Positions 1 through 8,736 of a stretch of 56,210 bases of DNA are shown here, piece after piece. Source of the DNA: Bernardetiaceae bacterium (GTDB taxonomy: Bacteria > Bacteroidota > Bacteroidia > Cytophagales > Thermoflexibacteraceae); the NCBI GenBank assembly GCA_025057115.1, contig JANWWZ010000017.1, positions 1 through 56,210 of the forward strand, written 5' to 3'. A program made the position numbers and the translations under genes. The stretch's first letter is position 1. Every line of letters starts with the position of its first letter. The notes under the pieces were generated by a model that had not been told where the DNA came from, did not search any database, and saw nothing but the letters and a program-made list of their open reading frames with translations.

Positions 1-286
1 GTACCATTCAGGAATTGAAATATGTTATTGTGATGATTGCCAAAGACCCTGTAAAAGTTTTAATCGTACCATTCAGGAATTGAAATACGACACGAAAGTA
101 GCTTTGACGCCACGCAACAAGCATTTTAATCGTACCATTCAGGAATTGAAATGATGCAGCAAGTTGCTGGGCGTGCCCTTTATGTTTTTAATGCTTACGC
201 TTTTGCATGATTTTAATTCCGTCATTCAAGAAATGAAACTAGATAGAAGTTGAATTTCCTCAAAACATTTATTCAGGAATGGAATG
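1..286 (+). CRISPR. CRISPR array, leader-distal end with decaying repeats
   Basis: The unit is 30 bp, beginning GTTTTAATCGTACC and ending ATTCAGGAATTGAAAT. Copies: 1-21 (cut by the window edge), 57-86 (full), 123-152 (one change at base 1), 210-239 (about 9 changes) and a remnant at 266-285 keeping ATTCAGGAAT. The two clean spacers are 35 nt (22-56) and 36 nt (87-122). The repeat 3' end ATTGAAAT resembles the 8-nt handle common in type I-B and type III repeats, so the leader should lie left of base 1 and this is the old, trailing end. The decay of the right-hand copies agrees with that. No cas gene lies in the window, so the type is not decided. Confidence 0.93.
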
Positions 287-709
287 TTGCGTGATGATAT
301 CGATAGGATTTTGCAAAGTTTTGTGGATAGGGCAGGCATTAGCTATTTCTAATAATCGGTTTTGTTGTTCTTGAGTTAGGTCGCCTATAAATTGAATATG
401 GCGGTAAATAATATTTTTGTTTGCGTGCTTGTCATATTGCATAGAAACAGAAACTTGTATTTCTTCAAGAAGCCAACCTTTTCTATCTGCATACATGCGC
501 AAAGTAATACCTGTACAAGCCGCTAGCGAACCTATGAGTAACTCTATGGGACTTAAACCTAAATCACTACCCCCTAATTCAGCAGGCTCATCAGTAATAA
601 TTTCATGCTTGCCATTGGTCAATATGCTGCGATAATGTTCACGTCTAATATGAAAAATCACTTTTTCCATCGCATACAGTTGCTTCAACGCAAAAGTATA
701 TCTTGCCAT
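269..709 (-). CDS. OsmC/Ohr-family protein
   Basis: OsmC-family protein of 146 residues; the family are thiol-dependent peroxide reductases or related redox proteins of the cytosol. The two family cysteines are visible: Cys65 in SLAACTG after the GLSPIELL helix, and Cys126 in NACPIHKTL. The form resembles the YhfA-like subgroup. The start is uncertain: Met14 (MEKVIFHI, start codon at 668-670) fits the usual length better than the first ATG at 707-709. The gene follows the methyltransferase by 9 nt and is probably cotranscribed. Odd point: the last five codons (HSIPE) and the stop lie in a degenerate CRISPR repeat, so the C-terminus seems to have been extended or replaced by array sequence. 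Substrate unknown. Confidence 0.88.
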   Translation of the reverse strand: MARYTFALKQLYAMEKVIFHIRREHYRSILTNGKHEIITDEPAELGGSDLGLSPIELLIGSLAACTGITLRMYADRKGWLLEEIQVSVSMQYDKHANKNIIYRHIQFIGDLTQEQQNRLLEIANACPIHKTLQNPIDIITQHSIPE

Positions 710-718
710 GATAAAAAA

Positions 719-1399
719 TTAGGCTACATTGCCTTGACAATGTTTTTGGGCAACCAGCAATAAGGAAATGGGTTGCTGCGTAACTAAGCAAAGAGGCTCT
801 TCTATTCTCACCAGTTGAAAACCACTGTTCAAGACAAGATGAATCCAGTCGCTAATTGTACGGGCATACCATGGGGGAGTGATTCTAAGCAAGGCAGGCA
901 ATGTTTCATCAAACTGACTTTCCCAATGACTTTGGTAGGGTTGATTGAAATTCCAACGAAAAGGATGCAAGGTCTGTATCAGTAAATGTCCTTTGTGATT
1001 AAGGAGGGAGGGTAGATAAGCTAGCAGTTTTTCAGTGAGTTCTTTTTCCAAGAGCGAAAAGTTAAATACTATAGCATCATAAGAACGTTTATTGAGCCTT
1101 CCTGCAAGGACTTCTTCATAAGAAAGTAAAAAATAATGTTCTGTGCAGTCCTTTGCAGTTGCGCAGTGAATATACTCAAGCGTTCTGTCTAAGCCGTCTG
1201 CTGCAACACCTTGACTGCGCAAAATCCTTACTAGCCAGCCTTCTCCGCAACCCATGTCTAGTAACGTACTGGGATTGAGTTGCTGGATTGCTTCAAGAAT
1301 TGCCCTACTGGTAACTAACTCGCGATTTGCTAATTCACTTTGCTCGATAGCTCGAATCCAGCCAGCAGCATTGACTTTCCAAGAAGGCGTAACACCCAT
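719..1399 (-). CDS. class I SAM-dependent methyltransferase
   Basis: A Rossmann-fold methyltransferase of 226 residues. The SAM-binding motif I is seen as LLDMGCGEGWLVRIL near residue 45-60, followed by an acidic residue at the end of strand 2 (DGLDR), and a motif-IV-like stretch YDAIVFNFSLLE. The substrate cannot be told; the fold and the TLHPFRW segment resemble small-molecule or UbiG-like methyltransferases. Upstream lies a terminator for the barrel gene, so its promoter must be in the short interval 1400-1470 or shared by readthrough; the OsmC gene follows after 9 nt on the same strand. Confidence 0.85.
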   Translation of the reverse strand: MGVTPSWKVNAAGWIRAIEQSELANRELVTSRAILEAIQQLNPSTLLDMGCGEGWLVRILRSQGVAADGLDRTLEYIHCATAKDCTEHYFLLSYEEVLAGRLNKRSYDAIVFNFSLLEKELTEKLLAYLPSLLNHKGHLLIQTLHPFRWNFNQPYQSHWESQFDETLPALLRITPPWYARTISDWIHLVLNSGFQLVRIEEPLCLVTQQPISLLLVAQKHCQGNVA

Positions 1400-1403
1400 A
1401 CAC

Positions 1404-1443
1404 GAGTAAAAAAATTAAGGGATTAGTTTGGCTACTAATCCCC
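1404..1443 (-). terminator. intrinsic terminator of the barrel gene
   Basis: Read on the minus strand, GGGATTAG and CTAATCCC form a perfect 8-bp stem (1419-1426 with 1435-1442) with an 8-nt loop, followed by TTAATTTTTTT. It lies 28 nt after the stop of the outer-membrane barrel gene and just before the methyltransferase start. Confidence 0.8.
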
Positions 1444-1470
1444 AGGTGTGTGAATATGTGTTTCTCTGGC

Positions 1471-2259
1471 TTATAGCTTAAATCCAAGACCTACTTGAAT
1501 GCTTAGTCCACGTGTGCGAATATCTTGATTACCAAGGCTTAGAGGATATCCGATGCTGGGGCTATTGCTGCCGATGAAATTAGCCGATTGACCATAAGCG
1601 TTGTTGATATCAGTAAAGCCATGGCGGTAACGTGCATCAAGGAACAAGGTAGCCCACTTGAGGTCGAAATCAACGCCGGCGCCTACAATCATGCCAATAT
1701 CAATAGACTTAAATTGGTTAGTGGCATCAACGCGGTACTTGGTAGGAGCGCCGAAACGATATCCTTCTACGTTGTTGGTAGCATGCACGTTGAAGTCGAA
1801 GGAAGGACCTACAAAAACTCTAGGCTCATACACTGAAAGTACGGGCAGCTTGAAGTAGGACAGCAAATTAGCTTGGATATTGCTAAGGCGATAATCATTT
1901 AAATTGCCACCCGCTATTGAATTGGCTGTACCAGGTTGTGCATGAACAAAACCTGCAGTAGGAGAGAACCGTGCTGCACCACTTTGTGAAAAGCCTGCTT
2001 CCAGTGAAACACCTACCCAGCTATTGAAGTTGTACATAGCAAAGGCGGTGGCTTGCGCGCCTGCCAGTGAGGTAGTGGACTTGGTAGTTCCGGACACTGA
2101 AAAATCGTTTACATTCACTCCTGTGCGCACGCCCACGATGAGGCTGCTCTGCTTGCCCGGCGTAGCCGCGTCAGGTGGATTTTGTGCGTTAGCGCCAAAT
2201 GCAAAAGCGCCCACGGCGAGAGTTGCCAACAGAGTAGCTTTTTTCAAATCGTTTTTCAT
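1471..2259 (-). CDS. outer-membrane beta-barrel protein (PorT-like)
   Basis: Predicted outer-membrane barrel of 262 residues. I place the start at 2257-2259 because MKNDLKKATLLATLAVG followed by AFAFGANA-Q is a clear signal peptide, whereas the upstream in-frame Met would bury it. The mature part has alternating hydrophobic strands with Gly/Phe/Tyr (for example VGVRTGVNVNDF, SWVGVSLEAGFSQSG, VFVGPSFDFNV, GAGVDFDLKWATLFLDARY) and ends in GLSIQVGLGFKL, a typical barrel end. It matches the general PorT / outer-membrane-barrel family of Bacteroidota, which are structural or of unknown role. A TAnnTTTG promoter element lies 43 nt upstream and a terminator follows, so it is probably monocistronic. 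Confidence 0.85.
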   Translation of the reverse strand: MKNDLKKATLLATLAVGAFAFGANAQNPPDAATPGKQSSLIVGVRTGVNVNDFSVSGTTKSTTSLAGAQATAFAMYNFNSWVGVSLEAGFSQSGAARFSPTAGFVHAQPGTANSIAGGNLNDYRLSNIQANLLSYFKLPVLSVYEPRVFVGPSFDFNVHATNNVEGYRFGAPTKYRVDATNQFKSIDIGMIVGAGVDFDLKWATLFLDARYRHGFTDINNAYGQSANFIGSNSPSIGYPLSLGNQDIRTRGLSIQVGLGFKL

Positions 2260-2301
2260 AGATTGTAAGTGTTTTCTTAAGTTTATTAAATATATTTCGC
2301 A

Positions 2302-2309
2302 CAAAACTA
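2302..2309 (-). promoter_or_regulatory. Bacteroidota -7 element (TAGTTTTG)
   Basis: TAGTTTTG on the minus strand fits the TAnnTTTG consensus of the Bacteroidota housekeeping sigma factor. It lies 43 nt before the barrel start at 2259, giving a leader of about 35 nt. The -33 TTG is poor here. Confidence 0.5.
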
Positions 2310-2433
2310 AGCATCAGTATGCTAATTTGAAAGTCTAAAGCCTACTTTCGCTTAATTTTCTGCCCGTAGTCGTAGGCAAATCTATAAAATAATTTCAAAT
2401 CGCAAGGTTTTTACCCAAAAACTTTTAATTAAG

Positions 2434-4479
2434 ATGGAGTTCCAACTACATTCAGAGTATCAGCCTGCCGGTGACCAGCCACAAGCAATTGAGAAACTCG
2501 TAGCAGGTGTACAAGCGGGAGAGCGTGCCCAAATCCTCTTAGGGGTTACAGGCTCAGGGAAAACTTTTACTATCGCCAATGTAATTGCCCGCCTTAAGCG
2601 TCCTACGCTGGTGCTGAGCCATAACAAAACCCTAGCAGCTCAACTTTACGGCGAACTTAAGCAGTTCTTTCCCAATAATGCAGTGGAATATTTTATTTCC
2701 TACTACGACTACTACCAACCCGAAGCATACCTCCCTACTACCAACACCTATATAGAAAAAGACCTTTCCATTAATAAGCAAATTGAAAGATTGCGGCTAA
2801 GTGCTGTCTCTGCACTCATATCAGGTAGGCGAGACGTCATCGTAGTGGCTTCAGTTTCTTGCATCTACGGCATCGGCAATCCCCACGAGTTTAAAGAACA
2901 CATCCTTCAACTCACTAAAGGGCAAGTAATATCGCGCAATAAACTTTTATCTCAGCTGGTGCATATTCTTTACAACCGAACAGAAGTTTATGTTGAAAGA
3001 GGGAGTTTTCGCGTCAGGGGTGATACAGTAGATGTTTTTCCTCCTTACGTCGATTTTGCTTACCGAATCATTTTTTGGGGTGATGAAATAGAAAACATTC
3101 AGCGCATCGATCCATCCATTGGCATGAAAATATCTGAAGAACATAAAATTTCTATTTTTCCTGCTAATTTATTTGTCGTAGGAAAAGATCTACTCCAAAC
3201 CGCTATTAAAGAAATCCAAGATGACTTAGTGGCGCAAATCAAATTGTTTGAGTCGGAAGGCAAGTACATAGAAGCTCAGCGAATCAAAGAACGCACTGAG
3301 TCTGATTTGGAAATGATTCGCGAACTGGGCTACTGCAATGGAATAGAAAACTACTCTCGCTATTTTGACCGCCGACCCCCTGGAGCAGCGCCTTTTTGCT
3401 TGTTGGATTATTTTCCAAAGGATTACCTAATGATTATCGACGAAAGCCATGTTACAGTGCCACAAATTAGAGCCATGTGGGGCGGAGACCGCTCGCGGAA
3501 AATTACCTTGGTGGACTACGGTTTTCGCTTACCTTCCGCTTTGGACAATCGCCCTCTTACCTTTAACGAGTTCGAAGAAAAAATTAACCAAGTCATTTTC
3601 GTAAGTGCCACGCCAGGAGAGTATGAACTCACTCTTTGCGAAGGCGTTGTAGTAGAGCAAATTATACGTCCTACTGGGCTGATAGACCCCGAAATTAGCG
3701 TGCGACCATGCAAAAATCAGATAGAAGATCTCATAGAAGAAATTGATGACCACATAAAACGCGGTGGAAGAGTACTAGTAACTACGCTCACCAAGCGCAT
3801 GGCTGAAGAGCTTACTAAGTATCTTGCTCGCTTAGGGATCAAAACCCAATACATTCACTCAGAAATACAAGCCCTCAAGCGCGTAGAAATTTTGCGGCAA
3901 CTAAGGCTAGGAATGTTTGATGTACTAGTAGGCGTAAATCTCTTGCGCGAAGGGCTCGACTTACCTGAGGTTTCTCTAGTAGCCATCATGGATGCCGACA
4001 AAGAAGGTTTTTTGCGCAGCCAACGCTCTCTCATTCAAACCATTGGACGGGCAGCTCGCAACGTGGAAGGCAAGGTAATCATGTATGCCGATACTATTAC
4101 CCAGTCCATGCGAGAGGCTATCGAGGAAACTAATCGCCGCCGCAAGATTCAACAAGCCTACAACGAAGCCCATGGAATTACTCCAAAAACTATAAGAAAG
4201 TCCAAAGAAGCTATTATGAAACAAACCGCTGTAGCAGATGCTAGAAAGCCTCACGCGGAATTGAAATTCTACCAAGATCCAGAGGATATATTTGAAAGCC
4301 TCATTGCTGAACCTGTCATTGCTGCTATGGATGCCAAGCAGTTAGATAAACTCATTCAACAAACGCAGAAAAATATGGAAAAAGCAGCTAAAGAACTGGA
4401 CTTCATTCAAGCGGCGCGCTTGCGAGACGAGCTAATAGCCCTTAAAAAACGCAGAGAAGAGTTATTAGGTATCGGTTAA
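2434..4479 (+). CDS. uvrB: UvrABC system protein B
   Basis: UvrB, the damage-verifying helicase-like subunit of nucleotide excision repair, acting in the cytosol with UvrA and UvrC. The 681 residues are a normal length. Visible in order: Walker A GVTGSGKT near residue 38-45; the beta-hairpin YYDYYQPEAYLP near 92-103; the Walker B region DESH (LMIIDESHVTVPQI); helicase motif VGVNLLREGLDLPEVS; arginine-finger motif QTIGRAARN; and a C-terminal UVR domain (KNMEKAAKELDFIQAARLRDEL) that binds UvrC. Monocistronic by spacing; flanked by a divergent barrel gene and a convergent OmpA gene. Confidence 0.98.
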   Translation: MEFQLHSEYQPAGDQPQAIEKLVAGVQAGERAQILLGVTGSGKTFTIANVIARLKRPTLVLSHNKTLAAQLYGELKQFFPNNAVEYFISYYDYYQPEAYLPTTNTYIEKDLSINKQIERLRLSAVSALISGRRDVIVVASVSCIYGIGNPHEFKEHILQLTKGQVISRNKLLSQLVHILYNRTEVYVERGSFRVRGDTVDVFPPYVDFAYRIIFWGDEIENIQRIDPSIGMKISEEHKISIFPANLFVVGKDLLQTAIKEIQDDLVAQIKLFESEGKYIEAQRIKERTESDLEMIRELGYCNGIENYSRYFDRRPPGAAPFCLLDYFPKDYLMIIDESHVTVPQIRAMWGGDRSRKITLVDYGFRLPSALDNRPLTFNEFEEKINQVIFVSATPGEYELTLCEGVVVEQIIRPTGLIDPEISVRPCKNQIEDLIEEIDDHIKRGGRVLVTTLTKRMAEELTKYLARLGIKTQYIHSEIQALKRVEILRQLRLGMFDVLVGVNLLREGLDLPEVSLVAIMDADKEGFLRSQRSLIQTIGRAARNVEGKVIMYADTITQSMREAIEETNRRRKIQQAYNEAHGITPKTIRKSKEAIMKQTAVADARKPHAELKFYQDPEDIFESLIAEPVIAAMDAKQLDKLIQQTQKNMEKAAKELDFIQAARLRDELIALKKRREELLGIG

Positions 4480-4629
4480 TTTTGCTTGGCACGGATCTGA
4501 TTGAGATAGGTAGTTTGGCTAAGGAAAAGCGTTAACCCTATAAAGATTTTGTTTTTCTCTGTTCTCAGATTTACTGCACTCAAGAAGTTGAACCTGTTCA
4601 AGTGAAGAGGTAATTTGCTTTGGGAAAAT

Positions 4630-4665
4630 CAAAAAGCCTTGAGGGGTAAAATCCTCAAGGCTTAC
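4630..4665 (-). terminator. intrinsic terminator between uvrB and the OmpA gene
   Basis: AAGCCTTGAGG (4634-4644) pairs perfectly with CCTCAAGGCTT (4653-4663). On the minus strand the stem is followed by TTTTTGATTTT, a good terminator for the OmpA/PD40 gene. On the plus strand it is followed by ACTTTTAG, so it may also serve uvrB. Confidence 0.82.
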
Positions 4666-4686
4666 TTTTAGCTACAACAAAGCCAC

Positions 4687-6621
4687 TTAGTTGCAACGCT
4701 GTCCGTCAGAGCCTTTTTGTATGATTTTGAACTCTACGCGGCGGTTCAAAGCCATGTTAGCATCGTTAGGTTTGCCATTTACTTCGTTAGGCACCAGTGG
4801 CGAGGTTTCACCAAAGCCCTTGGTTTGGATGCGGTTTTCAGCAATGCCCTTGCTTACTAAGTATTGTTTTGCCGCTGCTACGCGCCGCTCAGAGAGACCT
4901 TGGTTATAGCTATCGCTACCGCGATAGTCGGTATGACCCTCGATGCTAATGCTTACAAATGGATAGTCTTGCATGAACTTAACTACCTTGTTAAGCTCTT
5001 CGATGGATTTAGGCAAGAGAGAAGCAGCGAGTTCTTTGGGCGTCATGTTGCGCGGACGCGCTGTAGCAAAGTTGATATTATCAAATGCGATCTTGGTCAG
5101 GTCGAATAGGAAGATTTCGCGATAAAGGGTATCGCCAGGCTGCTTTTTGGTCAAGTCCAATGTAATAGTAGCTGGAATGTACTGGTCGGCTGTACCTTCA
5201 GCGCAGTAGGTAGTTCCTGGAACGAGAATAGCTTCATATTTTCCAGGACCAATTTTCTTTTGGTCTTTTACTTTGCCTTTAGATACGTCATTAGGCTTGA
5301 TACCTACTACTCCTTGTTCTATGGGTTCGCGAGTGAGACCATCTATTACTGCTACAATTGCCTTAACGCCTACGCGCTTCATTGCAAAGTTTGCGCAGCA
5401 GCAGAAATTCATGCCGTTGGTATAGTCAAGCTCCTGTTCTATAGGCTCGTAGTCTTCTAATTCTACGGTGATTTTGTATTTGTTGCCTTCGGTCAAAACG
5501 GTTTTGATTTGACCATTTTGGCTTTTCATCACGTAGCTAAGAGAAGTACGAGTTTGGTTATCTACCTTTACAGTGGCCTCCAGAGGTTCACCTGTGGCAG
5601 CGTCAGTAACTTTGCCCACAAACTGACAAGTGCGCTTCGGCTTCATGCCATCAGGCACTGGCGTGGTGAACAGTTCATATGAGGCACCCATATAAGCGGT
5701 AAAGTACGCCAACACGTGGGGATCGTCGTTAGGGGCTACAGAAACCAACAAGTCAGGCTGATAGGAGTACATGGTATTTTTTACGAAAGGTGCAATATCT
5801 GCTGGAACGGGTTCGCTCCACGTATTGCCTGGTTGTAATTCTGAATAGTAAAGGTCAAAATCTTGGGAGTTTTTAGGGCTTCCTCCGCGGCGAGTAGTGG
5901 AGAAGAATACCGATTGGTTATCAGGCATGATGCGCAAATGCTTTTCACAACCGGCATTCAAAGGAGCAGGCAACTCTTCTGGGGTGCCCCATGACCCGTC
6001 CAAGTTGCGCTTAGAAACCATCAATTTATAGCATTGCGTATTGTTTTTAGTAGTTTCCCCTTTGCGAACAAAATACAGGCGCTGACCATCGGAAGAGATA
6101 GAGGGGAATCCTTCGTAATCCCCTGTATTTACTGCTCCAGGTACGGGCACTGGGTCGCCCCATTTGCCATCGGGACCGCGCTGCGACATGTAGATATCTT
6201 CGTTGCCACCGCCTATTTTAGCAAAAAAGTAGAGCGTATTGCCATCATAAGAAAGCGAAGGACCTCCTATAATATCTCCCTCTCCTGCTTTGCTGTTAAT
6301 AGACTCAATAGGCTGGGGCTCAAGCCAAAATCCCGTTACCGTGTCGCGTTTTGCTTCCCAGAGGCGGTAGTACTGCCATGAATTTCCCCCGCGATTAGAT
6401 TGGTACACTAATGTGCGACCATCAGGACTAATAGCAGGCGCATATTCATCATGGAGCAGCGTGTTAATGATGTTGGGCATTCGTTCGCGCTTAGGCTGAA
6501 CATCTGCCTTGTAAATCCTGTCGGTTATCAGATTGGTGATTTGGCGCTGGGCATGGACAGCACTCCCAGCAAACAAACCAAGCGCAATCGCCAGACCTAC
6601 ATAGTGCGCGTTTTGTTTCAT
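4687..6621 (-). CDS. OmpA-family protein with PD40 propeller and CarboxypepD-reg-like domains
   Basis: Exported 644-residue protein that should sit in the periplasm and bind peptidoglycan. The signal peptide MKQNAHYVGLAIALGLFAGS ends at AVHA-Q. Residues about 50-320 hold repeated PD40 (WD40-like) blades such as YAPAISPDGRTLVYQSNRGG, GGPSLSYDGNTLYFFAK and GFPSISSDGQRLYFVR. Residues about 335-400 form a carboxypeptidase regulatory-like beta sandwich (GKVTDAATGEPLEATVKV), with a second similar unit after it. The C-terminal 110 residues are an OmpA domain (SISIEGHTDYRGSDSYNQ, LSERRVAAAKQYL). The architecture is that of the PorE-like OmpA proteins linked to type IX secretion or gliding, but no TPR segment is seen, so that role is inference. 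Confidence 0.9.
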   Translation of the reverse strand: MKQNAHYVGLAIALGLFAGSAVHAQRQITNLITDRIYKADVQPKRERMPNIINTLLHDEYAPAISPDGRTLVYQSNRGGNSWQYYRLWEAKRDTVTGFWLEPQPIESINSKAGEGDIIGGPSLSYDGNTLYFFAKIGGGNEDIYMSQRGPDGKWGDPVPVPGAVNTGDYEGFPSISSDGQRLYFVRKGETTKNNTQCYKLMVSKRNLDGSWGTPEELPAPLNAGCEKHLRIMPDNQSVFFSTTRRGGSPKNSQDFDLYYSELQPGNTWSEPVPADIAPFVKNTMYSYQPDLLVSVAPNDDPHVLAYFTAYMGASYELFTTPVPDGMKPKRTCQFVGKVTDAATGEPLEATVKVDNQTRTSLSYVMKSQNGQIKTVLTEGNKYKITVELEDYEPIEQELDYTNGMNFCCCANFAMKRVGVKAIVAVIDGLTREPIEQGVVGIKPNDVSKGKVKDQKKIGPGKYEAILVPGTTYCAEGTADQYIPATITLDLTKKQPGDTLYREIFLFDLTKIAFDNINFATARPRNMTPKELAASLLPKSIEELNKVVKFMQDYPFVSISIEGHTDYRGSDSYNQGLSERRVAAAKQYLVSKGIAENRIQTKGFGETSPLVPNEVNGKPNDANMALNRRVEFKIIQKGSDGQRCN

Positions 6622-6891
6622 AGGTTTGGTAAGATTAGGTTAATTCCACGATATTTGAGCATGGATGCAAAATAAATCAGTTTTCTTTTCTGTTCCCTTT
6701 TTTCTGCGTACAATTTTATGAAATAGGCTTGGGAATTCCAAAAAACTTTGCTTCTCCTCCCTTAAAGTTTATCTCCCAAACCCACTCAGTTTCCCCTATT
6801 CTTGCCTGAGGGCTGGTAAATAAGCCTGCTCAAGTTCATTTGCTTTGAATATTCAACTAGCGTAACTTGTCGCACTAACTCACCAGTAGAT

Positions 6892-8649
6892 ATGGAACCT
6901 CGACGTGCTTTTGACCTTCTTTACTACCAGCGCCAACACTATCCTAAGCCCGATGCCATAGCAGGCAAGCAAAATGGGCAGTGGATAAAGTACAGCACTG
7001 AAGATGTGATTCATATTTCCAGTTGGATTAGCTTAGGGCTGCTCAAGCTGGGCATTGGTAAGGATGACAAAATAGCTATTATCTCCCCCAATCGCCCAGA
7101 GTGGAATTTTGTTGACTTTGCCATACAGCAAATCGGGGCGGTCAGCGTGCCGATGTACCCCACCATTACCATAGAGGACTACCGCTATATTCTTACCGAT
7201 GCAGAAGTAGAGCTAATATTTGTAGCCGACCAAGCCCTTTACCAGAAAGTCAAAAAAGCTACCGAAGGCATGAAGATCCCAATTTACTCTTTTGACCCCT
7301 TGCCTAAGGTACCCCACTGGAAAGAAATAGAGGCTCTTGGCAAAGACGAAGAATTCAGCCGACTAGAGCTCTACATGGAGTCTGTAAAAGAAACTGACCT
7401 GCTCACTTTAATCTACACTTCTGGCACCACAGGGCGACCCAAAGGCGTAATGCTATCTCACAAAAACGTAGTGAGCAATACTCTTTCTGTTTGCAAAAAT
7501 TTCACCCATATTCCTAATGGCACTTCAAGGGCGCTGAGTTTTTTGCCCCTTTGCCATATCTACGAAAGAACGGGGTCGTATGTGTATATCTACAAAGGCG
7601 TTTCAATTTACTATGCCGAAAGTTTAGACACTATCGCCGCTAATTTGCAGGAAGTAAAACCTGACACGTTCAACACAGTGCCACGACTGCTGGAAAAAGT
7701 GTACGACCGCATTGTTTCCAAAGGGTTAGAGCTTTCGGGTGTTAAGCGAAAACTATTTTTCTGGGCTTTGGACTTAGCCTTAAAATACGATCCTGCCAAA
7801 GACATGGGAGTTACTTATAATTTGCAACTCAACCTTGCTCGCAAGTTAGTTTTTAGTAAATGGAAAGAGGCGTTAGGGGGCAACATTAAGTCCATTCAGT
7901 CAGGGGCAGCAGCGCTTCAACCTCGCTTGACGCGCGTATTTTGGGCAGCGGGTATTCCCATCTGTGAAGGCTACGGGCTCACTGAAACTTCGCCTGTGAT
8001 TTCTTCCACCCCCGCCATTGCTTCCGAAGTGCGAATTGGTTGCGTGGGAAAAATTATTGACGGAGTAGAAGTAAAAATTGCCGAAGATGGCGAAATACTT
8101 TGCAGAGGTGATAATGTAATGATGGGCTACTACAAACAGCCTCAACTCACTGCCCAAGTGCTCAAAGAGGGTTGGTTCCACACGGGAGATGTAGGGCAAC
8201 TGATAGAGGGCCAATACCTCAAAATCACTGACCGCAAAAAGGAAATGTTTAAAACTTCGGGGGGTAAATACATCGCTCCTCAGCCAATGGAAAACAAGTT
8301 TAAAGAATCGCGTTTGATTGAGCAAATCATGGTGGTGGGAGAAGGAAGAAATTTCCCTTCAGCCCTTATCGTACCTTCGTTTGACAATCTCCGCCAGTGG
8401 TGCAAAGCAATGGAAATCCCTTACACTACCGATGAAGAAATGATTAAGCACCCCCGCGTAATAGCTCGTTTTGAGCAAGAAGTAGAAGAATACAACGACC
8501 ATTTTGGTCAATGGGAAAAAATCAAAAAGTTTAGATTGCTTTCCAAACCTTGGAGCATTGATTCTGGCGAGCTAACACCTACCTTAAAACTAAAACGAAA
8601 AGTTATTGAGCAAAAATACGCTTCCTTCATCGAGGAAATGTATGCTTGA
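6892..8649 (+). CDS. long-chain acyl-CoA synthetase (AMP-forming)
   Basis: An ANL-superfamily enzyme of 585 residues that activates a fatty acid with ATP and couples it to CoA, probably at the inner membrane face. Key motifs: the P-loop-like TLIYTSGTTGRPKGVMLSH near residue 172-190, the adenylation motif GYGLTETSPV near 359, the ATP-binding TGDV and the hinge DRKKEMFKTSGGKYIAPQ near 448-465. The length and the N-terminal form (YYQRQHYPKPDAIAGKQNG) fit the FadD15/LC-FACS group. It stands alone between a divergent OmpA gene and a convergent glycosidase operon. Chain-length preference cannot be read. Confidence 0.93.
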   Translation: MEPRRAFDLLYYQRQHYPKPDAIAGKQNGQWIKYSTEDVIHISSWISLGLLKLGIGKDDKIAIISPNRPEWNFVDFAIQQIGAVSVPMYPTITIEDYRYILTDAEVELIFVADQALYQKVKKATEGMKIPIYSFDPLPKVPHWKEIEALGKDEEFSRLELYMESVKETDLLTLIYTSGTTGRPKGVMLSHKNVVSNTLSVCKNFTHIPNGTSRALSFLPLCHIYERTGSYVYIYKGVSIYYAESLDTIAANLQEVKPDTFNTVPRLLEKVYDRIVSKGLELSGVKRKLFFWALDLALKYDPAKDMGVTYNLQLNLARKLVFSKWKEALGGNIKSIQSGAAALQPRLTRVFWAAGIPICEGYGLTETSPVISSTPAIASEVRIGCVGKIIDGVEVKIAEDGEILCRGDNVMMGYYKQPQLTAQVLKEGWFHTGDVGQLIEGQYLKITDRKKEMFKTSGGKYIAPQPMENKFKESRLIEQIMVVGEGRNFPSALIVPSFDNLRQWCKAMEIPYTTDEEMIKHPRVIARFEQEVEEYNDHFGQWEKIKKFRLLSKPWSIDSGELTPTLKLKRKVIEQKYASFIEEMYA

Positions 8650-8654
8650 CCACC

Positions 8655-8688
8655 TCCTGCCAGCTAGTTTGTGCCACTGCTGGCAGGA
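8655..8688. terminator. stem-loop in a convergent intergenic region
   Basis: TCCTGCCAGC (8655-8664) pairs perfectly with GCTGGCAGGA (8679-8688) around a 14-nt loop, between two convergent stop codons. No U-tract follows on either strand, so termination is inferred from position only. Confidence 0.4.
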
Positions 8689-8736
8689 AAATGAGCTAAT
8701 GTTTTGCCAAGAGCTGCTAAGTGCTTTTGTATTGGT

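Noticed and set aside
1588-1836. An 82-codon plus-strand frame inside the barrel gene, and similar shadows elsewhere
   Set aside because: They are antisense to clearly coding sequence, with no start context or homology.
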